This document shows, in pieces, positions 1 through 12,922 of a DNA stretch of 64,000 nucleotides. Origin of the DNA: Jaapia argillacea MUCL 33604 (Eukaryota > Basidiomycota > Agaricomycetes > Jaapiales > Jaapiaceae); assembly GCA_000697665.1 (NCBI GenBank), contig KL197717.1, forward strand, positions 737,786 to 801,785, read 5' to 3'. Every line of letters starts with the position of its first letter. The stretch's first letter is position 1. Position numbers and translations under genes: made by a program. Under the pieces are notes generated by a model that saw only the letters and a program-made list of their open reading frames with translations, made no database searches and was not told where the DNA came from.

Positions 1-2415
1 GGAGCGCCGATCAGGCATTGAAAGTGACACCGACATGCACCATGAACTTACTTGCACCTCCAACGTGTGCATCAACGCCAGCCACACTCGGTGACAAATG
101 GGTGACGCGTCAAGCACCCAACTTCTCCCAGAGGCCCCGGTTGGAAGGATACCTAGTTGTGATTGCGCCAGACGAAAGGCGAGACCTCTAAACAGGCAGA
201 GGGTGAGAGCGACAGCAGCAAGAATATCGCCGCTGCGGGTGACGATGGTGGCGGAGAGCGCTGGTGCTGGCGGCTGAGAGCGGTAATGGCGTGAAAACGG
301 TAGAGGGATGTGGTTGGGCCGTGCAACAAGGAGAGGGTGTTACGAGGTGGGGGGCTGAACGACAAGGGGGAGTGGCATAATCGGAAGAGCGTATATCAAA
401 CGGAAATGGTCTAGGGTCATTCCTAGCAAACCGAGGATGGTTCGTTCATGGAATCCCACGGTTTAGTCAATCTCAGTAATTTCATGGGCGGTTATCCCGT
501 AATTCCGTTGGTATTTTACAATTTCCTTACAATTCTGTCGAAATACCTTCCCTTGATAATACACCCTGAATTTCGTGAGAATACTAATTGGGTTTGGACT
601 TAGACGCGTGGACGCGTTCTGCAACGTTGATCGATTGAATGTTGTCATCTACCACAAATGTCGTCGCCACATATACATTGTCGCCGTCGCTCCCTCGGTT
701 TCCAGCCTCGAGGATCCTAATCCACCCTATTACCCTTGATACCAGGCCCCGATGAAGCTGACTACATAACAGATCAAGCGTTGCACGGAGCCATCGGCGA
801 AGGAGATTGCTCGGTTCAATAATGGTTCGTTCCTTTCTCGAATGTGACTATATGCTGCTCATCTTTGAATCAATGTTGACAGATGTCAGTTGGAAGCCCA
901 GAGGAATGGAAACCAGCCAGGATATAACCCGTGTGAGTCGCCTCGCTGTTTACACCGACGACCGCCATCATCGCCCTTGGTGCAAGATTACCTCCTCGAC
1001 ATCGACTAATTCGACTCTTTGCTGACGGAAGCGAGTGCATTCCTTGCAGCAGGTAAGATACCAGCCCCCTTCTCTTTCAAGTGATCGCATATACTCATAT
1101 ACCCTCCCAGATTTTCTCGCTCTCGATCGGCTCGTCTCGCTTGAATTGAAGAAGGTGCACTCTGTCTTGATCCTGTACGATTCTGGTCAGATGTGAGTGA
1201 TCCCCACGATGTGACAACGAGAGATTCTGACCGTTGGATTATTCTCCTCGTAGGCGTCATTGTGGTCAGTCATTTCCAACACATATTCCCTATCCATCTT
1301 GTCTTCACTATGAGCTACTCGGCGGCCATGTGAACTGGCCAGTTCGAAGGCTATGCAGAGGGAAATGGAGCTCATGAGTTCCAGATGAGTCACAAGAGCG
1401 CGCTCGAAGTCCCTTGGCATCGTTGGGGATCGGGAGCTCAAGCGCTCATTTTGTCTTCCTTACATGTTCTCTCTGTCTCCCAGTAGCCTTATCAATACAT
1501 ATGAACTATCCACATCATCCCCGGACCTTAGCTGAGCGAGAACAAAGCCAGGGGGAGGCCTACAGGGCAGCTGGAAGTGCCGGCCATGAAATGCCATGGC
1601 GAATTCTGTGTGTATTGTTAGAGTATTCTCCCAGTATTGATATGGTATTGCATGAGGAAACTCCCAATTCCGTAGCAATTCGGACAAATGGGATTGTCAG
1701 AGGTATTTCGTTTGTATTCTATGATATTCTGACAATTCCGATAGGTTTCTCACGCAAGAAATTCTGATGCTTTGTGCTGTGCACTGAACAGCGTGGCGAT
1801 ACAGGGCGGTTGGTACCGCCAGTAAGTATCACGTCAAGTTGCGGCTTCGGAGGATAGTCAGAATCTGTATGCCGAGCTTTTGGAAGCATGGCCCAGATGA
1901 CTCGATTTAAGGACTATAAAACAACATCCTCCCGGGGAGAAGATAGCGCAAGATTACGAGGAGGCTCCAGGAAGTTCCAGCTAGTTCCAGCACCAGGAAA
2001 CGCTCTCGTTTCTCCGAAAACCTTGAGTGTTTTGTCCAAGCCGTCTGCGAAAGGACTCCGAGAACGAGGCTACATCGTGTGAAATCGGCCAAATAGCTGA
2101 CAAATCGACCAAACAAGACCACTGCCTTCAAGCCCTTGTCCTGTCGCCTCACCGCCATCTCTTTGCTATCGACCACCTCCCATCTGTGTCCTTACCCTCG
2201 CCCCCTTGTGAGTTGTCTCGTCTTCCTTTCACTTTCGGATTGTCCGCTGACTTTGTGGTTCATTGTTATGATTCTGCGATCCCCTTCGCTGTAACTCGTG
2301 TGGAATCAACCCTTCCATTCAATCGTGTGCGATCTTCTGCGATTTCGACCGGATCTCTTCAATCTTTTGCATCCACGACAGCCAAGTCTATTCCTTGTAA
2401 CCTAGATATACAAGC
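1..2415. other. Region without a confirmed gene; upstream of UBC4
   Basis: I could not build a complete gene here. Around 830-1260 there are short exon-like blocks on the plus strand with plausible GT-AG borders, but the frame is interrupted (see findings). A TATAAAA string at 1915-1921 sits about 500 bases before the UBC4 start. The C/T-rich stretch 2100-2400 looks like a fungal 5' leader and may hold a 5'-UTR intron beginning near the GTGAGT at about 2209. AT-rich stretches at about 470-620 and 1590-1770 hold many AATTC motifs but show no clear terminal inverted repeat. Confidence 0.5.
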
Positions 2416-3163
<748 letters not shown>

Positions 3164-4419
3164 TGTGATGATGGTCCGAAGTGATCCCCCTAGGTGTACA
3201 GCACGTTTCCGTGTATCATTCAAGTCTTGTTTTCTGCACGTCGTCGTCTTCTCAGTGTCTTGTACCATTCTCCCTGTGACTCAATCAACACCCTTATAAT
3301 GTATTGGGAAGTTGACTTGGATGAGATTGATTGAGTTCTGCGATTCGTGTGATGGTGTAGGGAATTCTGGAATATCGCCTGACCATGCCTCACTATCGGT
3401 CTGCAACGCGGAGATGAAGCGGTCGAACCAATTAAGATTCGACCACTGAGCTGCAGTTGATCTTCAAGTTGATTTCCAACCACATGTTGTGAACTGAAAG
3501 AGCAGGCTTCGTCGCGCGCCTCGGTCCTATTGTCCTGAGAGAATGAGACAGTAGCAAGAGACTTGTTTCGTCGGTATCCGAATCCACTGTCAAGCCTCTG
3601 CAGGCCTGATGCCAACTGACACGGGTTTCGGACGAAACAGTCATGATCGCCGCTCAGCAGTGAGTATCGCCAACGTTTCCTCCTCCTCTGTATAGCCATA
3701 CGTTAACGCGAGAGCAGCTTGCTGATAATGCGACCACAGGCGACAGTAAACCTCCAAGAGGGAGACCAGGGGCAATTTGTCAACGCTCGTGGCCGTATCT
3801 TTATTTCTGGGTCACCGGCATGAACCACGGTTTCAATCCAACTGAACTCTATTGCAGGGCGTTAACCTTAGAGGTCATCTGCAAGCTCATGGTCTGCTGT
3901 AATCCCTCGGAGTGACCCCATTTTCGGCGCTTAACTACATCGCAGGCTCGACTGACTAACACGCTGACCTCCTCCCTTAGGACAAAGCGCTAGGAGCGGT
4001 CCTCCTGTGTTCGTTCAAGGCAGCGGGAAACCTCCAGGAGGGAGACAAGGGGAAGTAAGGTGTCAATACCCGTATCTTTGTTTCGCCGGTATGAACCACG
4101 CTTTTCAATCCAACTGAACTTTATCACTGGGCGTTAACCTTAGCGATCATCATATGTAGCTCGTGGTCCGCCGTAAGCCCTCGCGACCCCATTTTCAGGG
4201 CTTAACTGCAACGCAGGTACCACTGACTAACACGCTGATCTCCTCCCTTTGGACAGGGCGCTAGGAGTAGTGCTCCAGTTTCCACTCAAGGGCGTACATA
4301 GCGCCCGAAAATTTCCATCGCATCACTTGGATCGATCTTTCGGGTGGAGCGTGTCTGTAAGGTGGTTATAATTGTATTAGTGCGTTTCAAGGCACCTGCA
4401 CTTCAACCACTCTCCCATT
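3164..4419. other. Intergenic region holding a 279-bp tandem repeat
   Basis: Between the UBC4 stop and the kinase start I see no supported gene. The first 500 bases have only short open frames on the minus strand, without splice logic or recognisable motifs. The second half is occupied by the tandem repeat listed separately. Confidence 0.6.
3744..4297. repeat. Two-copy tandem direct repeat, period about 279 bp
   Basis: The stretch from about 3744 to 4018 recurs from about 4023 to 4297. Anchors line up at a constant spacing: AAACCTCC at 3749 and 4028, then TCAATCCAACTGAACT, GGCGTTAACCTTAG, GACCCCATTTTC and GACTAACACGCTGA in the same order. The copies differ by many substitutions and small indels, so the duplication is not recent. 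No open frame runs through both copies. I do not recognise a transposon family, and the unit shows no obvious terminal inverted repeat. It could be a local duplication of promoter or non-coding RNA sequence upstream of the kinase gene. Confidence 0.85.
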
Positions 4420-7400
4420 ATGGCACCCCTCAAGCGGCCTCATCGAGTTGCTTCGCCCTCACGACCAATGCCAACGACCACACCTCTGGTGTACCATGTG
4501 CGTATTCCGATGGTTTCGCTTCCGATACTTCGCGAACTCACCATCGACAGAACATCGCTACTCTGGCGACGGCCCTTCGTGGACGAGTTCCAGATCATGA
4601 TGACTGTTATGGGTATCTGCATCAGTTGATGCTCTTGGCTACGGGATTCTGAATTCCGATTCAGTTCGCTCAAATGCGCTTGGAACGATACGATCGGACA
4701 ACCTGTCGCCGTCGTCCTCGCTCGGAGTCCCGTACTTCGAGATGCCATTCTGAAGGTTGTGCTCATTCCTCGCTATACTAATCGTTCTGATTATGTTCCA
4801 GTTCTTATCCGACTCGCGAACATACGATGATCGCGAGATTCAAGAGGCCTTGGAGGGGGATGAGAAAGATATCTCCCAGAGAGTGCTAGGAATATTAGGT
4901 TCAGACCAGGAGAAACGTGTAGCGCTGGCGCTTCGGGGAGAAGAAGCCACTTCGTTTCTCACCATCGTGCAGAAGGTGGAAGTAACCTGTTGTGACCCTT
5001 CGTCTTGAGTTCTTAACGCGTTTCTTAGGTCCTTGACCCTATGTATGACTCAAACGGTAAGCTCAACTACATACTCTCCGACTTCATCCTCAATTCCACT
5101 CATAACATCCGTCTGTAGATTGGGGCGGGCAGAATGAAGAAGCACAAACAAAACGTAGTGCCTTGCATCGTCTTTTGATCCGACTTTCCCAAGAATATGA
5201 TTCGCTACCGCCTGCGCTCTTCATAACTAATGTGACACTATCAAGCATGGAGCCTCAATCAGGTGGAGGCTTTGCAGACATATTCAAGGGAACGTTCTCG
5301 GGGGATACCGTAACTACCGTTGCTGTGAAGCGTTTTCGACTACGCCAAAGCTCTCCACAGTCGGAGGTAGAGTTTCGCAGAGTAGGTTTCCGACCGCTCT
5401 CTGGTTACAGACGCCTGACTATTTCCTTGGAGATGTTCAATCGCGAAGCCCTGATCTGGAAGCATCTAAAGCATGAACATGTCCTACCATTCCTAGGAAT
5501 TGCGTCGGACGCGTTCTCGTCACGACATATCGCTATGGTTTCTCCGTGGATGCATCACGGTCACATCTTAGAATACTTGGGTCGGTACCGCCCCGTGGGT
5601 GTTGATGTCAACAAGCTTGTCAGTTCCCTGTGTCGGACTTCTTGGAGAGCCTCTACTGATTTTTTCCGGCCTTCAGTTATGCCAGATCGCCGCTGGACTT
5701 CAGTATCTACACGGACGCAGAGTTGTCCACGGCGACCTCAGAGGCGTGAGTATAACTGCACTTTCATTCTCTTGGTGTCACCTTGTAATCCTCGATCCAG
5801 GTCAACATTCTTATCGATATGAATCTACAGCCCCGTGTAGCGGATTTTGGTCTCGCGAAAGTAGCTAACGCTACCCGTGCCGTAACCAGTACAAACCGGC
5901 ATGGCTCGATGAGATGGATGGCCCCCGAACTCCTCTTCCCGGAAAAATATGAAGTACCGTTTGAACGCACATATCAGAGCGACGTCTACGCGTTTGGATG
6001 CGTGTGTCTCGAGGTGAGAAGACCGACTAGCACAGGGGCAAGGAACTAATCATTTGAAGGTCTACACGGAGAAACCACCATTCTCGTCAATACGTGCGGA
6101 GCCGGAATTGATCTTGAAAATGTCCACCGAAGAGGTAGTTCAGCAAAAACCTTCCCCTAGAGACTGCCAGGGAAGAGAGATATCGCCATTTCTCTGGAAT
6201 CTAATGCAGCATTGCTGGAGAGTCAAGGCTGAAGAAAGGCCTACTATGGACACTATCTTGGCAGAGATGAAAGCCGATCAGGCGCAACGCGTCAGGTCCG
6301 TCCCGTCGTCCACGGGGATTCATTTTTCTCATTATCAGAGAAGCTACACTAATAGTGAGTTGCACCGCGACCTGCAACCAGTCATCAGTCAATCTCCGGG
6401 GGAGTATCGAACCTCGTGTAACCTGATACCCACCCTCCGCGACCATACCAACGGTACGGGGAACGATGTCATTGCAGAGCACGAAGGAATCATACATGAT
6501 GGAGGATCTTCTTCGCATCCCGAAGCTCCCAGATGCGGTTCGCTGTGAGATCTGTCCGCTCTTTGTCCATCATTATCTGATCCACAGGTTACGACAGACT
6601 TGGCGTTGAAGATGAATCCCCTGCCACAGAAAGTGAGACTAAATGGCACCATGTAAGGCAGAAGGTGCTTGCGATTGGCAGAATATCGAGATATCTCCGC
6701 TTGCTGCAGTAAGTGTGATGTAGTTCATGGATGATCCATTGACACTAACTCGTGGTGTCTCCGGTTAGAGAGGAGTCACATCAATTAGCCGAACTCAAGC
6801 GGCTGTCTAAATCTGACAGACTCCCGCTGGGAGTTTTAGGTCTGGGTTCTGATGGTATCAGCGACGTCCTTGTTGCTGCTGAGTACGCATCGCCCAGAAG
6901 GGGTCTTTGTCGTTCGCTAACCAGGTCTCTTGCCATGTTCCCAATGTAGACGTCAATCCCTTGGGGTCGGTGGCCCTCTATCTCCTGATTCTTTAACAAC
7001 AATCCTTCAAGACGTGGGCGACGCTCTCTTCGCGGATGATAGAATCCACAACAGGGAAGCAGACCGTAATGTCGTTCAAAGCGAGGCTTTACTTCCAATC
7101 CCCGAACTTGCCGAACAAGGGCGGACTACCCCTCAATCTGGAGGCTCCACCACTCTGCTTGAAACCCCGTTCAGTCAAAGTACCATGTCGTCCGTGCGTT
7201 ATGTTCCGAGTGGGCATACTGACACCCACGAGGTTTATTCGGGGCGGCGAGCAATTATATTCAAGAAGATTCGGAGTGTCGGTCGTTTTTTAGGTTCTCT
7301 TGCTTCTCTGCGTCGGTATGTCAAACTTCGGATGTCACCTTCGAATATTTTTCTTTAGGAATTCGGCTTCTAATACTGCTCTTAGATCGCCACACTCAAC

Positions 7401-7488
7401 CTCAACCAAACCAGAAATTCCCGTTATCGCTTTGAGCAGTGCAGGCTCGTCCAGCCTCGCTTTCACTGGGCAAGTTGATGTGGAGTAG
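4420..7488 (+). CDS. TKL-type protein kinase with long C-terminal tail
   Basis: Fourteen exons: 4420-4497, 4551-4612, 4665-4755, 4802-4975, 5029-5056, 5119-5381, 5433-5618, 5677-5745, 5801-6013, 6060-6537, 6588-6708, 6769-6882, 6950-7315 and 7359-7488, giving 790 residues. The catalytic domain (about 250-530) shows a glycine loop (SGGGFADIFKG), VAVK lysine, VHGDLRGVNIL catalytic loop, ADFGLA and MAPELL, then SDVYAFGCV. HGD in place of HRD is common in the large tyrosine-kinase-like families of Agaricomycetes; the catalytic Asp is kept. About 240 N-terminal residues and the tail (about 545-790, Ser/Thr-rich) match nothing I know. The donor at 6538 (GTTCGC) is weak, so that junction is the least certain. 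Substrate and pathway cannot be told from sequence. Confidence 0.85.
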
Positions 7489-7804
7489 ATTGACGATTTG
7501 TCGTTGCTTCTCGAAGGGCTCACATGTGCAGCCTTTCACGTTCCGAGGTTGGGTTTGCTTGGAGAGTGAGCATGTACTGAATTTGAAAGGCAGTCTTTGT
7601 TTCTCAGTTGGGTCTCTGATACCTTGTGGGCCGGGCCTACATGCCATGGTCGATTGATCAAATACCACATATGCTGAAAAAAGGACAGTGTAACTATTTA
7701 CTCGACACGATGAATCGTACAATATAATACATATTGATAAGTATTTGGAGCTCGTGCTTCTCAGGAAACTGGATCGTTCTGCCCGCACAGATCCTGCGTT
7801 GTGC
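7489..7804. other. Convergent intergenic gap
   Basis: 316 bases between the stop codons of the kinase and the methyltransferase-like gene. It should carry the two 3' UTRs. I see no further gene. Confidence 0.6.
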
Positions 7805-8564
7805 TCAATAGATACCAGGGATAATGCGAGAAGGCACTCGCTTCGCCCAGTTATCCCACTCCTTTCCGAACTGCTTCCTCAAACACTCGTCCTCGACTGG
7901 AGCTCTCATGACAACGCTGGAGCTGGCGAAGGCCAGATAAAACAACCAAAAGCCAACGAAGGCCTTTCCAGACAATGTCCCCATCCAACCACTCTCGGCT
8001 ATTAGGCAATGACGACCAAAGTAGGTCAAGGCGATGCCGGGAAGTCCCGTAACCGTCCCGAGATACGATGGGTGGCGGACAATGGAGTATGGCCCAGTCT
8101 GAACCAGTTTGTGGTTGTCGAAGATCGACATCTCGAAGGTGAAGTGACGGCCGAGTTCTCGGTAGCATAGGCTGCGAAGGGTGGAGGCGAATATGCAAAG
8201 GAAGGAACCGAGGAGGAACATGGGCGTCATGTGGAGGTTGGGAAGGTGGTGTGGTGAGAGTGCGTGGATGATTTGTGTGGAGTGTGGAGAGGGGTAGGCA
8301 ATGGCGAGAAGAAGAGCGCATTCAAGGAGGCTGCCTAACCACACAACATACTGGGGCTAGTGTGAGAATCGAAACTGGAATGAATCGAAGGGGGCAACAT
8401 ACTTTGAGTGCTGCCATCGAATACCGGATGGAATTCGTGAAGACAGCCTGACCGAAGGTCATTTTGACCTTATTCTCATTGGACGGTGCTGGCTGTGGCG
8501 GGGTAGCGGATATGTGTGTGCTCGCGGCAACTGCAAGGAGGAGAGCGATCTTCATGGAAGCCAT
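7805..8564 (-). CDS. Isoprenylcysteine carboxyl methyltransferase-like membrane protein
   Basis: Two exons, 8564-8403 and 8350-7805, with a 52-nt intron, encode 235 residues. The first 20 residues are hydrophobic, like a signal anchor. Several membrane segments follow. The C-terminal half carries the ICMT/PEMT-type methyltransferase signature: LVQTGPYSIVRHPSYLG, then EDECLRKQFGKEWDNWAKRV and an RIIPGIY end. Family members methylate the C-terminal prenylcysteine of CaaX proteins such as Ras and a-factor-type pheromones at the ER, using S-adenosylmethionine. Basidiomycetes hold several divergent ICMT-like paralogues, so this need not be the STE14 orthologue. A TATAAAA lies 50 bases upstream of the ATG. 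Confidence 0.85.
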
Positions 8565-9815
8565 GTTGAGGACGATGAGTGGGATGAAGAAGGAAGGGAG
8601 AATCCAGAGCCGTTTTTATACTTATCGACATCCATCATCCAGCTCTGAGCACGAAAGTAACCACCCGTGCAGCTCGGAGAGCGGGCAATCTATTGGTGCG
8701 CAGATGGAGTCACGATTACAGAATGTCAGTACGCACTCACGCCCACACGCCTATGATGTCGACACGAACTTGGCCGAATTCAGGAGAGGAAGGCCTGGCG
8801 TTTCGATGACAGCATTTGACGATATTCCGTTTCTGGGTCAGTACAGCAGTTGGGGGCGTTCGGGATCAAAGCGCTAAACTTGGATGGGTTTCGCGGAACA
8901 GCAAGTCGCTAAGGTGCGAGCTACCCAAGTCGACTACTGTGGCCTGGATTTCGTCCGACATCGGATGATGGGTAATGCGCCGGAGTTTGCGTCGTGCTAA
9001 TGGAGCTCCTGTGAATGAATCCAGCCTGGCTGTCGGCAGGGAGATATTGCTGGGGACGAATAAACGTGGCCTGTGTAACGGAGGCTGCGTGCGAATAAGC
9101 CGGATCTTTCGCGCAGCTCCGCCTCAACGATCCCGGTTCCAAAAGTATCCTTGACTCAGAGCAATACAGACACGATTGTTGCTGAAGGTGCTGCGAAGCG
9201 CGACTTGTGCAAAAATACGTACGGTGGCGTCTACCGAGACCCAAGAGCTAGCGAGTGCCGGAACAAAAGCGAGCGCTAAACCAGACTGGTCGGTCCAACA
9301 AAAGATCACGCCCACTGCAGTTATGAAATATTGGGAAGGTGGCGCGGTTGAGCCCGATGAAGATGATAAAACTCGTAAAGCTAGGATCAATCAAGTTCGC
9401 CGTCCACCCAAAAGTTGGTTGGGAGAAAGATTCCAACAGGTGTGTGGTCAGCGGAAGCAAATCCCGTGTGCCAAATAGGTTACAACTCATTCTCGCACGA
9501 ATGTGCTAGGCCATTCTTGGTATCGATCTCTGCCTTCACCCTTGTCTAACTAAACCTGTGCATCGCGGGCAGGATTCTCTGGGATCCAGTATTGTCTAGT
9601 GATTGCCCGCCAAGTGGCAGAAGTGATCGTTTTGACGCCATCCTAGTCACCAAACGGCCGGACAATAATCGAAATCTCAGCGAGAATCGTCAATCTAGTT
9701 CCGGTGCGTCGTAATGGGCACTTGAAAGTTATGTGCTTTCTGATCTTGTTATCTCCTTGCATTGCTTCCTTGCCCTTTCTGCAAAGATTATACGTCGTAA
9801 TCTCCGCTGACCTCG
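8565..9815. other. Divergent intergenic region
   Basis: About 1.25 kb between the ICMT-like gene and the Cue3-like gene. The part nearest 8565 is the methyltransferase promoter and the C/T-rich part before 9816 is probably the other promoter. A 100-residue open frame at 9176-9478 (+) has no recognisable domain, and I do not call it a gene. Confidence 0.5.
8614..8620 (-). promoter_or_regulatory. TATA box of the ICMT-like gene
   Basis: TATAAAA on the minus strand, 50 bases before the ATG at 8564. Its spacing fits a TATA element with a short leader rich in C and T. Confidence 0.5.
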
Positions 9816-12230
9816 GTGGACAGCCAAATCAGCGTCGAGATGAGCCTTCTGAGCGTTGCTCCGCTACCCGCATACCCTTCCTCGCGTGTTCTCTCTTCAC
9901 TCTCCCCTTCCCAGCGGTGCACTCTTGCAAGCTCGATTTCTTCTGCCCTCGCTCAGACACTCTCCCTTCCCCCATCGAAACGGGACACGACATCCACCAC
10001 TGCCTTCCTAGAGTCGTATGCAAGGGATGGGGCTCAGCAGACCCTACAAAATTTGATATGGGACCTGGACGATACCCAGAAAAGTGCTATGAAAAACAAG
10101 GAAGACACCGGCATCAAAGCACAGGTTCTTCTACTTGCTGAAAAACTTGTCTCGTCACCCGACGAATATGCCCATCCTTCCCTTCAAACCCTGCTTGATA
10201 TTTGCATCATTTACTCTGCATACCCAAAGCGGCTCAGGGCCCTTCTGGTATCCGCATCAGCAGGGAAGCAATCGAACGCCACAAGCGTGACAACTGAGGC
10301 TGTTCCAGCTTTCATTGCACTGCTTGCTCCCACTCGATCAGGTGGCTTGTACGGACTCCGGAAGACCGCACATATTTTGGAGTGCTGGGTACGATGCGCT
10401 CCGCAAGACCTCATACTTCCTTTCGCACAAAGTAAGGACCTCCTGCTGGCCTTGGCCACCGCCTACGACGAGGGTTTATCCTCCCTTGCGCGATCCTACG
10501 GCGGGTTTCCCCAGCCAAATATAGACGACACCGAGCCAGATGACTGGCAGAAAATCTACTTCTCAACAAAGCGATCCCTTCTCGACTCGTTCCACATCCT
10601 CCTCACTACTCTATTATCGACGCTCTCCTCGTTGACCGGACCGGGGCTTGCTGCTAGAACTGAGAGAATACTCGACATCGTTTTTTCCTTACTCGAACTG
10701 CCGCCCGCTTCCTCATCCTCCGTATCGTCCGGATCACTCCCGCCGACGTCGTTTATCAATCGCCCACTACTCGACGATTACAGCTCCACTTATCCGCTCG
10801 CAAAGAGTCTTTCGGACACTCTGCTCCGCTCAAAGGTGGGTGATCCACGTCTGGACTTGCTTGAGTCTTCCCTGGCCTCCTTGGATCACAATGGCAACGC
10901 TCAGAACGCCGTTACTGTGAAGTTGCTCCTCCGATCGTCGGGATTGCCCATGCTTCGGCAGCATGATCCCATAACCCGTTCACAACCATCTCGTGAAAAG
11001 GGAAAAGCTAAAGAAACTGCGTCATTCGTACCGACCTCATCTACGTTGTCATCAGATCCGGATCTCGACTTGAAGGTCACGCAAGTTCTGGACGTCCTCT
11101 CCGACCACGACCCTTCCTATATCCGTGGTTTACTTTCCATGGATCTGGGTAAAGGGAAGGGGAGTGTCGAAGGAGTTATCGAAGCCTTGTTGGAGGGCAA
11201 AGCGCCCCCTCCCGAGCAGGTACGAGGTGCGGGGACGGCTGGGATCCATCGGGAAGAGGTTCTTGAGAGGAGGAACATTTTTGACCAGGAGCAGATTGAT
11301 GTCGATAAGGTACATGTTGGGAAGAAGAGGTCAGTGTATTCTACCCCATCAATCGAACCGTCCCTAACATATTCCGCGGAACTCTGCCCTCAGTGACGAG
11401 TCCACCTCTGTACTCGGCGATCGGTCGTTCATCGACCAGATGAAAGCAGACATTCTTCGACGAGCAGAAGAAATGGATTTATCAGATGAGGAGGAAGAAA
11501 CCCAGGTTGCATCGAGGGATAAAGGGAAGGTTCGTGATGTCGCCTTTGAGGATGAACTTGATGAGATTGGGGGTGTGAGAGTGGGAGGGGACGAGGACGA
11601 CGTAGAAGGTTCAACATCTGATGAAGACGAAGATGAAGATGAAGGACCACAGACTCCAGAAACTATTCTCGAGTTAGCCTATTTGAGGGATCCCGCATTG
11701 TTCGAAAGAGATGCACAGACAAGAAGAGGGAAGGGAAGAGCTGAATTGAAGAAACAGACGGGTATGGCACCGCCTTTCGTCCTTTTGATCACCTCTTCTC
11801 ATATCTCGACCCTTAGGCTGGTCGGATGAACAGATCGAAGGATGGAAGATCATGTTAGAACGAGATGTACGCCCCCTTCAATCCCATATCTCTGCGTTTT
11901 ACTTACTCGATCATTGCCCAGCCCAAGAAGAAGGCTAAGCTCGAACAAAAGTACGAGTTCCGAGGAAATGTTCCCTTGCCCCATCAAGGCGACTCTGGTC
12001 GATCCACACCTGGGGCTTCCGGAAATGCTGATCGTGGTCGAGGCGGGCAAGAGCGTGGAGGCCGCGGAGCTCGGAGTCGTGGACGAGGCGGAGGCGGAGG
12101 TGAGCGAGGTCGTGGCGGCGGCAGAGGAGGAGGAGAGGGTAACAGGGATAGGGCATTCAAAGAGAGGAGAGGTAATCAGAATAGGAAGAGGGGTCATGAC
12201 CGGAAGGTTGCTAAGATGGGGGGCGTATGA
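9816..12230 (+). CDS. CUE3: CUE-domain protein, Cue3/ASCC2-like
   Basis: Exons 9816-11329, 11394-11761, 11817-11866 and 11922-12230 encode 746 residues. The N-terminal 350 residues are helical and leucine-rich. A CUE ubiquitin-binding domain lies at about 414-456 (DLKVTQVLDVLSDHDPSYI, ending in VIEALLEG). It is followed by the RRNIFDQEQID region typical of ASCC2, an acidic stretch, and a C-terminal RG-rich tail full of GRGG repeats. In yeast Cue3 and human ASCC2 this protein works with the Slh1/ASCC3 helicase and Rqt4/TRIP4 to split stalled, ubiquitinated ribosomes. The RG tail suggests RNA contact. An alternative start is the Met at 9840. The 50-nt third exon is secured by frame. Confidence 0.88.
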
Positions 12231-12922
12231 GTACGTCTGCTTATATCGTCTGTCTTGGCCCTTCCACTGACTCCAGAAGTGACCCTTTTAGATTTCGTTT
12301 CACTTGGAACTTACAACGTCTATCGACATTCATAACTGAGACCCTAACCCAACCCCACTCATCTGGAGCCCTAGGATCATCTTCGTTTGACGGCAGCGTG
12401 GTACGAGAGGCGGAGAGTGCAAGGATCAAACGACAACAGTCTTCGACTAAATTCATGATTATTGACATGCAGAAATTTCTTTGACACTGGCGACACAATG
12501 ATCCTTAAGTTAATAGACGCATACTGAACCACCGCACATGCACAATGGAGTGCTACTACGGTACTTGTTTACTGAGGGCTCAATCAGAATCATACACTCG
12601 ATACGTGCATAAGAAATGGGGGTCCACCCCAGGTGTACAATGCGACTAGGTATAAATAGTAAGACAGCCACTGCGACGAAGCGAACGGAGAGAACAGGAA
12701 AGCTGGGCAAATAAAGCAGCTTAATGCAGAGCTACGAGTCTACGACGATGGGTCACAACGATGAGACTACATTAGTTGCGGTATGCGTGCCCCTCTTTCA
12801 AGGAGAGCCCTTCCCGCCAACCCAGAGGCCCAACTTCGTGAGGACATATGTGTGAGCGAGTCGCTCGAGGCAAAATCATGGTGATGTTGCAGGGAAACCA
12901 GATCTCCGATTTGACCCACAAC
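12231..12922. other. Convergent intergenic region
   Basis: About 690 bases between the stops of the Cue3-like gene and DUF6534 gene A. It has only short open frames without motifs, and no repeat or RNA gene is apparent. The last exon of DUF6534 A may extend somewhat into it. Confidence 0.5.

Noticed and set aside
470-1770. Two AT-rich stretches with repeated AATTC strings (about 470-620 and 1590-1770) as a possible MITE pair
   Set aside because: A loose resemblance exists in opposite orientation (GGTATTTCG in both), but I found no terminal inverted repeats or target-site duplication.
5382-5432. Reading the kinase straight through the 51-nt segment after FRR
   Set aside because: It is open in frame, but it has a GTAGGT donor, a CTGAC branch site and an AG acceptor, and removing it restores the family pattern (MFNREALIWKHL). 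Retention as an isoform cannot be excluded.
9176-9478. Open frame of 100 codons between the ICMT-like and Cue3-like genes
   Set aside because: No domain, no splice context and no paralogue; several overlapping open frames of similar size occur on the other strand.
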